Shown: piece by piece, positions 36,448-44,410 of the stretch | How the letters are laid out: every line of letters begins with the position of its first letter | Numbering within the stretch: position 1 is the first letter of the stretch | Source of the DNA: Streptomyces sedi | Lineage (GTDB): Bacteria; Actinomycetota; Actinomycetes; Streptomycetales; Streptomycetaceae | Assembly: GCF_006335015.1 (NCBI RefSeq) | Contig: NZ_VDGT01000013.1 | Coordinates: 62,001 to 126,000 of the forward strand | Direction of reading: 5' to 3' | Length of the DNA stretch: 64,000 nucleotides | Translations under genes and position numbers: made by a program | Notes under the pieces: generated by a model | The model's input: only the letters and a program-made list of their open reading frames with translations | What the model was told of the DNA's origin: nothing | The model's database searches: none

Positions 36448-37532
36448 GGGGTCGTCCCCGCACGTGCGGGGAGCAGGGCCTCGCGGAGTGGGGCGACTTC
36501 CTCGGCCCGGGGACACCCCCGCGTGCGCGGGGAGCAGACGATGGATGATTCGTTGTGGTCCCCGGGACTGGGGACATCCCCGGTGCGCGGGGAGCAGGCG
36601 TCGTGCCACCGGTGTACGAGTAGCCGGTGGGGAACATCCCCGCGTGCGCGGGGAGCAGCGGTCGAGCGGGTTGCCGCCGGTGATGTGCTGGGGGACATCC
36701 CCGCGTGTGCGGGGAGCAGCCGGGTGACGAGGTGATCGTGCCGGCACTGACGGGGACACCCCCGCGTGTGCGGGGAGCAGGACCCGGCGCTGAGCAGCAG
36801 CGGCGCGAGGAAGGGGACACCCCGCGTGTGTGGGGAGCAGGTGGCCCTGGCCGGCGGCGCTGCCGCCCTGCTGGGGACATCCCCGCGTGTGCGGGGAGCA
36901 GGATGACCAGCTCCTTGCAGGTTTCGACCAGGAGGGGACATCCCCGCGTGTGCGGGGAGCAGGTTCCGGCCGAGCTGTACGCGGTCGTCCAGCAGGGGAC
37001 ATCCCCGCGTGTGCGGGGAGCAGTCCACCGGGGAGTCGGCCACGACCTGAACCCAGGGGACATCCCCGCGTGTGCGGGGAGCAGAGCATGAGCGCGCTGT
37101 ACGAGGCGCTGCGCGCGGCCTACGACCTGTGCGACCGGGGGACATCCCCGCGTGTGCGGGGAGCAGCCGACACCGCCCCCACGGCCGTGTTCGCGCCGGG
37201 GGACATCCCCGCGTGTGCGGGGAGCAGGTCGACCGGACTCCTCCGGCGTGGGCATCCGAGGGGACATCCCCGCGTGTGCGGGGAGCAGGACGCCGGGGCC
37301 GACGGCTTCGCCCCCACCCCGGGGACATCCCCGCGTGTGCGGGGAGCAGAGATGCTCGCGGCGCTCCAGCTCCTCCCGGATGGGGACATCCCCGCGTGTG
37401 CGGGGAGCAGAGCCGGGGCCTGGGCATCGGGTTCGACGCTGTGGGGACATCCCCGCGTGTGCGGGGAGCAGGGTACGTGGCTGCACTCCTACGTGGCCCA
37501 GAGGGGGACATCCCCGCGTGTGCGGGGAGCAG
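36448..37532 (-). CRISPR. CRISPR array 2: 18 repeats, 17 spacers, type I-E-like
   Basis: Eighteen repeats, mostly 29 bp: begins GGGGACA, stem CCCCGCGTGTGCGGGG, ends AGCAG. Those at 36570-36597 and 36813-36840 are 28 bp with one base lost in the stem. Spacers are 32 bp except the eleventh (37085-37137), which is 53 bp. Degenerate repeats are at the left (36448 reads GGGGTCG), and the leader lies to the right of 37532, so the array is transcribed on the minus strand like array 1. The stem differs from array 1 by CGTGTG against CGCGTG. Confidence 0.97.
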
Positions 37533-37740
37533 AGTTCGCGACCTGCGGGTTTATCAGCGGCAGCGGTGGATTTTACTTACTTTACCTCTGGGTCCCAAGG
37601 CGCCGCGCCCCTCCCATGTAGCGGTCCAACGGTCACGAGATGTCACTCGCTCCCCTTCCCCGTCGGCCGACCAATAGCCTTCGGCATCAGCTTAGTTGCA
37701 CTGCTCCTTGGCTGAAGTCGTTCAGTCACACGCTCACCAC
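37533..37740 (-). promoter_or_regulatory. Leader of CRISPR array 2
   Basis: AGTTCGCGACCTGCGG and GGATTTTACTTACTTTACC recur at the same distances as in leader 1, and similarity continues through TAGCCTTCGGCATCAGCTTAG to GTTCAGTCACACGCTC (about 37719-37734). This is a duplication of about 200 bp carried with the array. No gene is supported between 37533 and 38286. Confidence 0.8.
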
Positions 37741-38189
37741 GCTGATGGGCCGGTCCTTGGCCAGCGGTTCGCGACGGGGGTTTGCCATCCCTCGACGAGA
37801 GGCGGTATGCCCCGATGACCCTCCTTTCGCCGTTCACCGCCTTGCCGAGGCCCGGTCTCGGTGCGCGAGGATGGAGACGCACCTCCATCTCGCCGTGCGT
37901 TCCTTCCCGCAGTTCTTCCTCTCGACCGCCAGGAGGCGGAGGGTTCAGCGCGCGCCTGGCGCCGTCGGCGACATGACGACGTCACCGCCGTGGAGAAGGC
38001 GATCCATGCCCGTGCAGGGGCGTTGGCGGTCTTGCTGACGAGGCGCGGGCCCAGCCTGGCAGGCGGGGCTGTTCAGGGCGGTTCCGTTCCGGCGCCGCGA
38101 TCACGCTAGCCGCTGAGAGGACGTTCCCCTGTGGCAGGCGCTATGGGCAGCGGCTCCTCGTTCCCGCGTCGTCGGCCGCCTGAAAGATT

Positions 38190-38230
38190 ACCCGCTTGAC
38201 TTCAACTTAACTTCAAGTTCTACGTTCTTC
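38190..38230 (+). promoter_or_regulatory. Promoter/operator of the MarR-like gene
   Basis: TTGACT (38196-38201) and TACGTT (38221-38226) can serve as -35 and -10 boxes. Between and over them lie CTTGA and TCAAG as an inverted repeat (38195-38199 and 38213-38217) and repeated ACTTCAA/ACTTAA words, a typical site for self-repression by a MarR dimer. Confidence 0.45.
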
Positions 38231-38286
38231 GCATGGACCCGCACCGTGCGCGGGCTCCACACCGAAGCGCTTGAAGGGAACTCTCC

Positions 38287-38754
38287 ATGACGAACCAGCA
38301 GCTCTCCGACGCTGAACTCGCCAGTCAGCCCGCCGCGTACTGGACCGGTGTCGCCTACGAGGCGCTCATCGCGTACATCCGTGCCCGGCAGGTCGAAAAG
38401 GGTTATACCCAGCCCCAGTTCTGGCTGCTGCGCAACTTGTCGAGGAACGACATCTCGCCCGACGGAGAAGGGATGACCCTGCCCGAGCTGCGCCAGGCCA
38501 TGACCTCCTATATCCGGCCCGAGGACGATCTGGCGGCGGAGGCCGAAGTGCTCCTGGGGCGCGGCTGGCTGACCCGGGACACCGAGGACCGGCTGTGGCT
38601 CACCGAGGAGGGGGAGCAGGCTCGCGTCGACATAGCCGGTGCCGCGCCCGCGATCAGAGCCGTCCTTCACGAGGGCGTCGACGACGCGGACTACGTCACC
38701 ACGGTGAAGGTGCTGCAACGGCTGATCCACAACGCGGGCGGGACGGCCGCCTGA
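38287..38754 (+). CDS. MarR-family winged-helix regulator
   Basis: A 155-residue protein: helical dimer part, wHTH (TQPQFWLLRNLS; MTLPELRQAMTSYI) and the wing at GRGWLTRDTEDRLWLTEEG. ATG with AGGGAA upstream. It is isolated between the leader of array 2 and a solo CRISPR repeat. No target gene is adjacent on either strand, so its role is unknown. Confidence 0.82.
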   Translation: MTNQQLSDAELASQPAAYWTGVAYEALIAYIRARQVEKGYTQPQFWLLRNLSRNDISPDGEGMTLPELRQAMTSYIRPEDDLAAEAEVLLGRGWLTRDTEDRLWLTEEGEQARVDIAGAAPAIRAVLHEGVDDADYVTTVKVLQRLIHNAGGTAA

Positions 38755-38758
38755 CGCG

Positions 38759-38835
38759 TCCGCGAGCCCCGCACGCGCGGGGAGCAGAGTTCGTGAGCTG
38801 CTGGTTTGCTGGCGGTGGTGGCAATGCTTCCCGCG
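38759..38835 (-). repeat. Solo CRISPR repeat with leader remnant
   Basis: 38759-38787 ends CCCCGCACGCGCGGGGAGCAG, 19 of 21 matches to the array 1 repeat over that part. It is followed at once by AGTTCGTGAGCTGC, the start of both leaders, then TGGCGGTGGTGG. Sequence to about 38900 (CCTCGTTCCCTCG, then GTCGGTTGGTCGACAG) still resembles the outer leader region. The AT-rich promoter block is lost. This is a dead third locus in the same orientation. Confidence 0.7.
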
Positions 38836-38952
38836 GACCGGCCTGTGGTCTCGAAGCGTCACGCCGGTCCCTCGTTCCCTCGTTCCGTCGGTTGGTCGAC
38901 AGCTGCCGCCGGGGTGAGCCGGTTCGGCGGGGCGGGGCGGATACTGGACGGC

Positions 38953-39204
38953 ATGGTTCTCGGCCCTGATGACGAGATTCGCAGCCGCGAGGAGTTGGCC
39001 GCTTTCGTACGTGCGCTGCACCAGGACTTCCTGCGTTCGGGTGGGGAGTGGGAGAACCAGACGCTCGCGACGTTTCTGGAGGCCCTGGCCGCTTGGGTGG
39101 ACGATTCGCCGGGGTTCTACCGGAACTTCGGGAAGGAGCTGCCGGCCTCCGGTGACTGGACCTTTCTGGCCCGTGCGCTCCAGGCGGCCACGGTCTACGA
39201 GTAG
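38953..39204 (+). CDS. DUF7660-like small protein
   Basis: An 83-residue acidic protein: SREELAAFVRALHQDFL, GGEWENQTLATFLEALAAWVDD, then DWTFLARALQAATVYE. This follows the pattern of DUF7660 proteins (a WEN motif, then an FLEALAxW helix). Such proteins are often found near immunity-type or polymorphic-toxin loci. ATG at 38953; no partner gene is obvious here. Confidence 0.7.
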   Translation: MVLGPDDEIRSREELAAFVRALHQDFLRSGGEWENQTLATFLEALAAWVDDSPGFYRNFGKELPASGDWTFLARALQAATVYE

Positions 39205-39254
39205 CACGCTGACAGAATCCGGTGCCGCGCCGCGCGGCCAGGGCCCGCGCCCGT

Positions 39255-40535
39255 TCAACGTGGGCGCCGCCCGGTCCCGGTTCCCGTCGCGTGGAGCAGC
39301 CGCGCGGAGTAGGCGTTGAGTTCGATCGGGGCGTCCTCGCCGACGACCACCGTGCCCCCGAGGTGGGCGAGTCGGCGGCCGAACGCGTAGTTCGGCTCGA
39401 AGGCGAAGCTCATTCCCGGGGCCAGTTCCAGGTGGGGCAGGAACGTGGGGTGGTCGGGCACCCGGGGGTACCCCTCGGTGCCGGGGAGGCGGCTGAAGAG
39501 TCCGCGGCCCCTGCCCACGGAGAGTCCGGGGTTGAGCGAGTGCACCGCGATGAGGAACGGCCAGCCGTCGGCGGCGTCGAGTGGCGCGTGCATGGCGTCG
39601 ACGAGTTCGCCGAACGTGTGCCCCGGGCGAAGCGCCCCGAGGCCGGCGTCGTAGGACGCGCGGCACACGTCCGCGGCACGGTGGAAGTCCTCGTGCACGT
39701 CACCGACGGCGATGGTGACCTGGTTCTGGGCGTGGCGTCCGCCGAAGCTGGAGAACACCTCGGCGTACACGACGTCGCCCTCCTCCAGCACCCGGGGAGG
39801 CTGGGCGCGTTGACCCCAGGCCGGTGGCCCCGCCGCCACCGCGTCCGGCCCCGACCACAGGTGCATGGCGGGGGGCAGTGACCCCCGGTCGTAGCCGGCG
39901 GCCATGCCCGCCGCGTACACCCGGCTCTCCGGAACGCCGGGCGCGGCGGTGGCCACCATGGCCTGGACCATCTCGTCGCCGATGCGGGCCGAGTGCCGCA
40001 GCACGGCGATCTCCTCCTCGCCGAGCCGCATGACGAGTTGGCCGAACGGGAGGTCGACCGGCGCGAAGACGGCGTCGGGGAAGTGGGAGAGGACGTTGTT
40101 CCAGAGGCCGTACGGGATGATGCCCTCCGGGTGCCACGGCAGGTGGGAGCCGAGGCCGATCACTCCGATGACCGCCCGGGCCAGGCCCAGTTCGCCGAGC
40201 GTGGCGATGAGGGTGTCGGAACGGCGGGTGCCGCGCAGCTGGTGCGGGGGGATCCACGGGGTGTCGCCGCGTCGGCGGGACTCCAGGTGGTCCATGACGC
40301 ACATCGGCCCCGGCAGCAGGCAAACGGGCTCACCGGTTCCGGGAAGGACGACCGTCGTGCCGGCCCGCCCGTTGGTGAACCATGTGTCGTAGGCGACCGG
40401 TGCGGGGCCCGCGTCCTCGTGCTCGCCGAAGACCAGCAGCGCGTCGAGGCCCTCGCGGGCCATGAAGTCCCGTGCCAGGTTCCATCGGCGGTCGCGCTCG
40501 TTCATGGAGAAGACCGGTGTCCGGGCTTCGGTCAT
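39255..40535 (-). CDS. M24-family (creatinase/Xaa-Pro peptidase-like) protein
   Basis: A 426-residue protein with a creatinase N-terminal domain (residues 15-165) and a pita-bread M24 domain (about 175-420). Segments such as RIGDEMVQAMVATAAPGVPES and GMSFAFEPNYAFG match. Of the five metal ligands usual in M24 proteases, the first Asp appears as Glu in VVYAEVFSSFGG and the DxxR segment reads RHAQNQ, so the metal site looks incomplete, as in creatinase-like members. ATG at 40535 after GGAGG. Confidence 0.75.
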   Translation of the reverse strand: MTEARTPVFSMNERDRRWNLARDFMAREGLDALLVFGEHEDAGPAPVAYDTWFTNGRAGTTVVLPGTGEPVCLLPGPMCVMDHLESRRRGDTPWIPPHQLRGTRRSDTLIATLGELGLARAVIGVIGLGSHLPWHPEGIIPYGLWNNVLSHFPDAVFAPVDLPFGQLVMRLGEEEIAVLRHSARIGDEMVQAMVATAAPGVPESRVYAAGMAAGYDRGSLPPAMHLWSGPDAVAAGPPAWGQRAQPPRVLEEGDVVYAEVFSSFGGRHAQNQVTIAVGDVHEDFHRAADVCRASYDAGLGALRPGHTFGELVDAMHAPLDAADGWPFLIAVHSLNPGLSVGRGRGLFSRLPGTEGYPRVPDHPTFLPHLELAPGMSFAFEPNYAFGRRLAHLGGTVVVGEDAPIELNAYSARLLHATGTGTGRRPR

Positions 40536-40682
40536 GCGCCAACTCCTCCCCTTGTACCCGCCGTTGGCGGGAGATCGGCGTGGATGACCAGCGTGGGTCG
40601 TCCGGCCGGGGGGAGCCAGGACCGCCCTGTCCCCGGCTTCGAGGAGGCCGGTCCGGCACATCAGCGGCGCGGCGTTCCCGAG

Positions 40683-41531
40683 TCAGCGGGGCGCCCGGAA
40701 GTCGTGCGTTCCGATCGTCCGCAGCAGCGCGAGCTTCTCGCGGGTGTCGGTGCCCTCGGTCGGGAAGAACGCCAGCACTCGGCTGTCCGCTTCGGGCGAG
40801 AGCAGGACCTCGCACGTCAGGTGCAGCACACCGACCTCGGGGTGCAGAACCCTCTTGCGGTCGAAGCGGCGCACCGCCACCTCGTGCCGTTCCCACAGTT
40901 CGCGGAACTCCCCGCTCCGCTCCCGCAGGTCGTCGACCAGGTCGGCGACATCGGCGTCGCCCCCGCGCCGCGCGGCGGTCGCCCGCAGGTCGTTGACGTG
41001 CGCGAGGGAGTGCCGTGGCCAGTCCTCCTCCGGGAAGTAGGTGCGCAGACCGGGTTCGGTGAACCACCGCCACACGACGTTCGCCGAGCGGCCGGCGCGG
41101 CCCCCGGTGCTCCAGCCCAGGGTGAGCGTGGCGACGGTGTTCTGCCACAGCACCTCGCCCAGATCGCTGACGACGCACGCCGGCACGTCGCCGAGCCGGT
41201 CCAGCAGGCTCATCACCCCGGGCCGTACGTAGCCGCCCGCGTAGCGGGGCGGGGCGGGGAAGCCGGCCAGGTGGTACAGGTGGTCGCGTTCGTCGGGGTC
41301 GCAGCGCAGCGCCCGGGCCAGCGAGGCCACGATGCTCGCGGAGGGGTTGGCGCCTCGGCGTTGTTCCAGCCGGGCGTAGTAGTCCGTGGAGATGTTCGCC
41401 AACTGGGCGACCTCGTCGCGCCGCAGCCCCGGGGTGCGCCGCCGCACGCCCTCGATCAGGCCGGCGTCGGAGGGGCGCAGCGACTCCCGGCGGCGGCGGA
41501 GGAAGTCGGCGAGTCCGGGGCGGTCGATCAC
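40683..41531 (-). CDS. XRE regulator with MmyB-like ligand-binding domain (second copy)
   Basis: A 282-residue MmyB-type regulator: HTH with PGLRRDEVAQLANISTDYYARLEQRR (residues 33-58) and a PAS-like domain with MSLLDRLGDVPACVVSDLGEVLWQNTVA. GTG at 41531 overlaps closely with GGAGG, leaving a short spacing. It diverges from an SDR gene, as does the MmyB-XRE at 16.8 kb; the two proteins are clearly different in sequence, so they are paralogous pairs, not a recent duplication. Confidence 0.88.
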   Translation of the reverse strand: MIDRPGLADFLRRRRESLRPSDAGLIEGVRRRTPGLRRDEVAQLANISTDYYARLEQRRGANPSASIVASLARALRCDPDERDHLYHLAGFPAPPRYAGGYVRPGVMSLLDRLGDVPACVVSDLGEVLWQNTVATLTLGWSTGGRAGRSANVVWRWFTEPGLRTYFPEEDWPRHSLAHVNDLRATAARRGGDADVADLVDDLRERSGEFRELWERHEVAVRRFDRKRVLHPEVGVLHLTCEVLLSPEADSRVLAFFPTEGTDTREKLALLRTIGTHDFRAPR

Positions 41532-41766
41532 CCCTCCAGTAGACCCCCGTGCTCGTCGTTCCGGACAGTCGCCAGCCACGGACAGCTTGTCCCTGGCTGG
41601 GGCGCCGCCCGGTCGTCGATCCTGACCCGGCCGGGTCCCGTCGGACCGCCCGGCGGCGACGACTTCGGAACTCGGGAAAGCGGCCGGAGATGCCAGAGAG
41701 CGGCTGGAGACAGCGGAAAGCGTCCGGAAGCACCCGGCAGCACCGGGAAAGCCAGGAGGAACGGAC

Positions 41767-42762
41767 ATGACCTCGATCCTGATCACCGGCGGCCACTCGG
41801 GCATCGGTCTCGCCGCGTCGCGGGCGCTCGCCGCGCGGCACGTCGACCTCGTTCTCGCGGGCCGCAGCGAGGAACGCGTGCGACCCGTCGCCGACGAGTT
41901 GAGCGCGCGGCACGGCGTCTCGGTGACGACGCTGACGCTCGACGTCGCGTCGCTCGCCTCGGTCAGGTCGGCCGCCGCGCGGTTGCGGACGTTGATCGCC
42001 TCCGGTGCCGTCCCGGGGCTCGACGCGATCGTCTGCAACGCCGGTGGGCGCTTCGACGGCGCCGTCTCCTACAGCCCCGAAGGGTACGAGACGACCTTCG
42101 CGACCAACTGCCTCGGCCACTTCCTTCTCGTCGAGCTGCTGTTGCCGAGCCTCTCCGAGCGGGGGCGCGTCGTCTACACCGCCAGCGGCACCCACGACCC
42201 GGACTCGATGGACGGCCGCCTGGTCGGCGCCGTCGTCGAGCCGGACGCCGAGGCCCTGGCCACCAACGGAAGGGACGGCGGCAAGGTGCTGTCCGCCGGC
42301 AAGCGCTACTCCACCTCGAAGCTGTGCACCGTGATGTACGCCTACGAGCTGGACCGCCGGCTCCGCGCGGCCGGCAGCGCGGTGTCCTCGATCGTCTTCG
42401 ACCCGGGGGCGGTGCCCGGGACGGGTTTCCTCCGCGACATGCCGGGGCCGGTGCGTTGGGCCTCTCGTACGGCGGCCATGAAGTGGGTCTCCCGGCGCAT
42501 GGGTGTCACCACCTCGGACGTGGGGTTCTCGGGCGCCTCGCTGGCGGCACTCGCCGCCGACCCCGACTACGCGCGGGTCTCCGGCAGCTACTTCCAGGCG
42601 CGCGAGGGAGTGCTCTCGGCCGTGCGCTCCGCGCGGCTCTCCTACGACACACGGCGCGCCGCACGGCTGTGGGACGACTCCGGGCGCCTCGTCGCCCTGA
42701 CCGACGACGAGGAGCCGCCCCAGCTCCGGTCGTCCCAGCTCCGGTCGTCCCAGCTCCGGTAG
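41767..42762 (+). CDS. SDR-family oxidoreductase, retinol-dehydrogenase-like
   Basis: A 331-residue SDR: TGGHSGIGLAASRALAA (residues 7-23), DVASLASVRS, CNAGG for NNAG, YSTSK for YxxxK and PGAVPGTGF. The lack of a signal peptide indicates a cytosolic enzyme. ATG at 41767 after CAGGAGG. The C-terminus ends in QLRSSQLRSSQLR from three 15-bp DNA repeats, likely dispensable. Probable target of the divergent MmyB regulator. Confidence 0.85.
   Translation: MTSILITGGHSGIGLAASRALAARHVDLVLAGRSEERVRPVADELSARHGVSVTTLTLDVASLASVRSAAARLRTLIASGAVPGLDAIVCNAGGRFDGAVSYSPEGYETTFATNCLGHFLLVELLLPSLSERGRVVYTASGTHDPDSMDGRLVGAVVEPDAEALATNGRDGGKVLSAGKRYSTSKLCTVMYAYELDRRLRAAGSAVSSIVFDPGAVPGTGFLRDMPGPVRWASRTAAMKWVSRRMGVTTSDVGFSGASLAALAADPDYARVSGSYFQAREGVLSAVRSARLSYDTRRAARLWDDSGRLVALTDDEEPPQLRSSQLRSSQLR
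42721..42762 (+). repeat. 15-bp tandem repeat at the end of the SDR gene
   Basis: CAGCTCCGGTCGTCC occurs as two full copies and one partial copy, in frame, encoding QLRSS units. Copy-number change would not shift the frame. Confidence 0.8.
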
Positions 42763-42803
42763 GCCCCGGCTCCGTTGGTTCCCCACGGCGCCGGGGCGCG
42801 GGG

Positions 42804-43247
42804 TCACTGCCGCGGCGCGTCGTAGGCCGTGCGGGCGGCGGCGATCTCGTCGCGGTGTTGGCGGGTCCAGGCGACCAGCGGGGTGATCACGTCCAGGAGG
42901 GTGCGGCCGAGCGGGGTCAGGTCGTAGTCGACGCGGGGCGGGACGACGGGGTGGACGGTGCGGCGGACGAGGCCGTCGCGTTCGAGGCGGCGCAGGGTGA
43001 GGGTCAGCATGCGTTGGCTGATGTCGTCGATGGCGCGCCGCAGTTGGGTGAAGCGTTGGGTGCCCTCGCCGAGGAGTTCGATGACCAGCAGCGACCACTT
43101 GTCGGCCAGCCGGTCGAGCAGGTCGCGGATCTCGCAGCTGTGGGTCTCTTCGACGCGCGGCAGGCCGGCGCCGCCGGTGTCGGTGGGGTCGGTGGGGTCG
43201 GTGGGGTCGGTGGGGTCGGTGGGGTCGGTCGGGCCGTGGGTGTCCAT
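42804..43247 (-). CDS. HxlR-family regulator with (TDP)n N-terminal repeat
   Basis: A 147-residue HxlR protein: CEIRDLLDRLADKWSLLVIELLGEG (with the N-terminal Cys typical of the family), QLRRAIDDISQRMLTLTLRRLERDGLV and VDYDLTPLGR. The first 25 residues are TDPTDPTDP-type repeats from a 9-bp DNA repeat (about 43181-43233). ATG at 43247. Divergent from an LLM-class oxidoreductase, its probable target. Confidence 0.85.
   Translation of the reverse strand: MDTHGPTDPTDPTDPTDPTDPTDTGGAGLPRVEETHSCEIRDLLDRLADKWSLLVIELLGEGTQRFTQLRRAIDDISQRMLTLTLRRLERDGLVRRTVHPVVPPRVDYDLTPLGRTLLDVITPLVAWTRQHRDEIAAARTAYDAPRQ
43181..43233 (-). repeat. 9-bp tandem repeat inside an HxlR gene
   Basis: TCGGTGGGG is repeated about five times, encoding Thr-Asp-Pro units in frame on the minus strand. 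Slippage would change length by whole units without a frameshift. Confidence 0.85.
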
Positions 43248-43350
43248 GGTGTGCCTCGGTAACTCTGAAGTGCCTTCTTCCCTCGCCTCTCACGGTGCCG
43301 CATCGTGGGGTCGGTTACCAAACGGAACCACCCGTGGAAGGAGTGGGGGG

Positions 43351-44259
43351 ATGGCAGCACCGGAGATCGGCGTGTTTCTGCCGACGATGACGGAGCACGG
43401 CGAGGCCCTGCCCGATGTCGCCGCCGCGGCGCGGCACGCCGAGGCGTTGGGGCTGGAGTCGGTGTGGGCGGTCGACCAGCTCGTGGCCGGCACCGGGGCC
43501 CCGCTGCTGGAGAGCACGGTCGCGTTGAGCGTGGCGGCGGCCGTGACCAGCCGGATACGGATCGCGTTCGGCGTGCATGTGCTGCCGCTGCGGCCGGCGG
43601 TCTGGACCGCGAAGCAGGTGGCGGCGCTGCAACAGGTCTCGGGCGAACGGGTGTTGTTCGGCGTCGGTGTCGGCGGCGACCGCCACCGCGCGTCCTGGGC
43701 GGCGGCCGGCGTGCCGAGCCGGGAACGGGGGCGGCGGACCGACGCCGCGCTGGCCGTGCTTCCCGACCTGATCGCCGGCCGCCCGGCGCAGGTCGGCGGC
43801 GAGTCGGTGCGGCTCGCACCCGGCGCCGTGGTGCCGCCGATCATCGTCGGCGGGATGGCCCAGGCCGCGCTGGCGCGCGCCGCCGCGTACGGCGACGGCT
43901 GGTTCGCTATGCCGACGTCCGACGCCCAACTGGCCGAGAGCGTCGACCGGTTGGCCGAGCTGGCCGCCGCGCGCGGCCGGCCGGTGCCCGAGGTGACGGG
44001 TGGCGTGATCGCGGCCGTCGAGGGCGACCCGGCGCGGCCCGACCACGAGGGGCTGGTCAGGCGGGTGACCGACCCGGACGGTGTGTTCGGGATGCCGCGC
44101 GAGGCCGTCGGGATGGTCGTCACCGGCGGCCCGGCCGCCCTCGCCGAGCGCGTCGACGGAGTCCGGCGCGCCGGCGCGCGGCGGGTGGTGCTGAGCGTCG
44201 CGGCGGGCGACTGGTACCGGCAGACCGAACTGCTCGCCGAGGCCGCCGCGTTGCTGTGA
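43351..44259 (+). CDS. LLM-class (luciferase-like) F420-dependent oxidoreductase
   Basis: A 302-residue TIM-barrel flavin/F420 oxidoreductase: EIGVFLPTMTEHGEALPDVA, AARHAEALGLESVWAVDQL, then FGVHVLPLRPAVWTAKQVAALQQVSG and LFGVGVGGD. ATG at 43351 follows GGAAGGAG. Actinobacterial members usually use F420. Divergent from an HxlR gene; GGTAAC and GTTACC (43258 and 43313) flank the gap as possible HxlR half-sites. The substrate is unknown. Confidence 0.87.
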   Translation: MAAPEIGVFLPTMTEHGEALPDVAAAARHAEALGLESVWAVDQLVAGTGAPLLESTVALSVAAAVTSRIRIAFGVHVLPLRPAVWTAKQVAALQQVSGERVLFGVGVGGDRHRASWAAAGVPSRERGRRTDAALAVLPDLIAGRPAQVGGESVRLAPGAVVPPIIVGGMAQAALARAAAYGDGWFAMPTSDAQLAESVDRLAELAAARGRPVPEVTGGVIAAVEGDPARPDHEGLVRRVTDPDGVFGMPREAVGMVVTGGPAALAERVDGVRRAGARRVVLSVAAGDWYRQTELLAEAAALL

Positions 44260-44410
44260 GGGCGTTGCTGTGAGGGCGGCGCGGTGAGGGCGGCGTGCTC
44301 CGAGGCGCGCCGAGAGACCCGGGCGCGGGTGGTTTGGGGGGAGTGGTGCCACTCGGTCGGGTGAAGGCGTGGTTGCGGTGGTATGTGCGGCGGCGGCAGG
44401 GTGTGCCGGC

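Noticed and set aside
36328..36735. Frame starting ATGA-overlapped with the hypothetical gene at 35855-36328
   Set aside because: The coupling start is attractive, but the frame enters array 2 after about 35 codons and has no recognisable domain. Possibly a remnant of a gene cut by the array.
36141..37511. 456-codon and other open frames across CRISPR array 2 (and 32072-32720 across array 1)
   Set aside because: They translate repeat-spacer sequence (PRTRGDVP-type repeats) because the 61-bp period leaves frames open. Not genes.
27341..40535. A cas operon near the arrays
   Set aside because: All genes from 27 to 41 kb were assigned; none resembles Cas3, Cse1/2, Cas5-7 or Cas1/2. The DUF7660-like and M24 genes are not Cas proteins.
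40330..43293. 987-codon open frame on the minus strand
   Set aside because: It overlaps the M24, XRE, SDR and HxlR genes in a wrong frame; no domain is visible and it is typical high-GC shadow.
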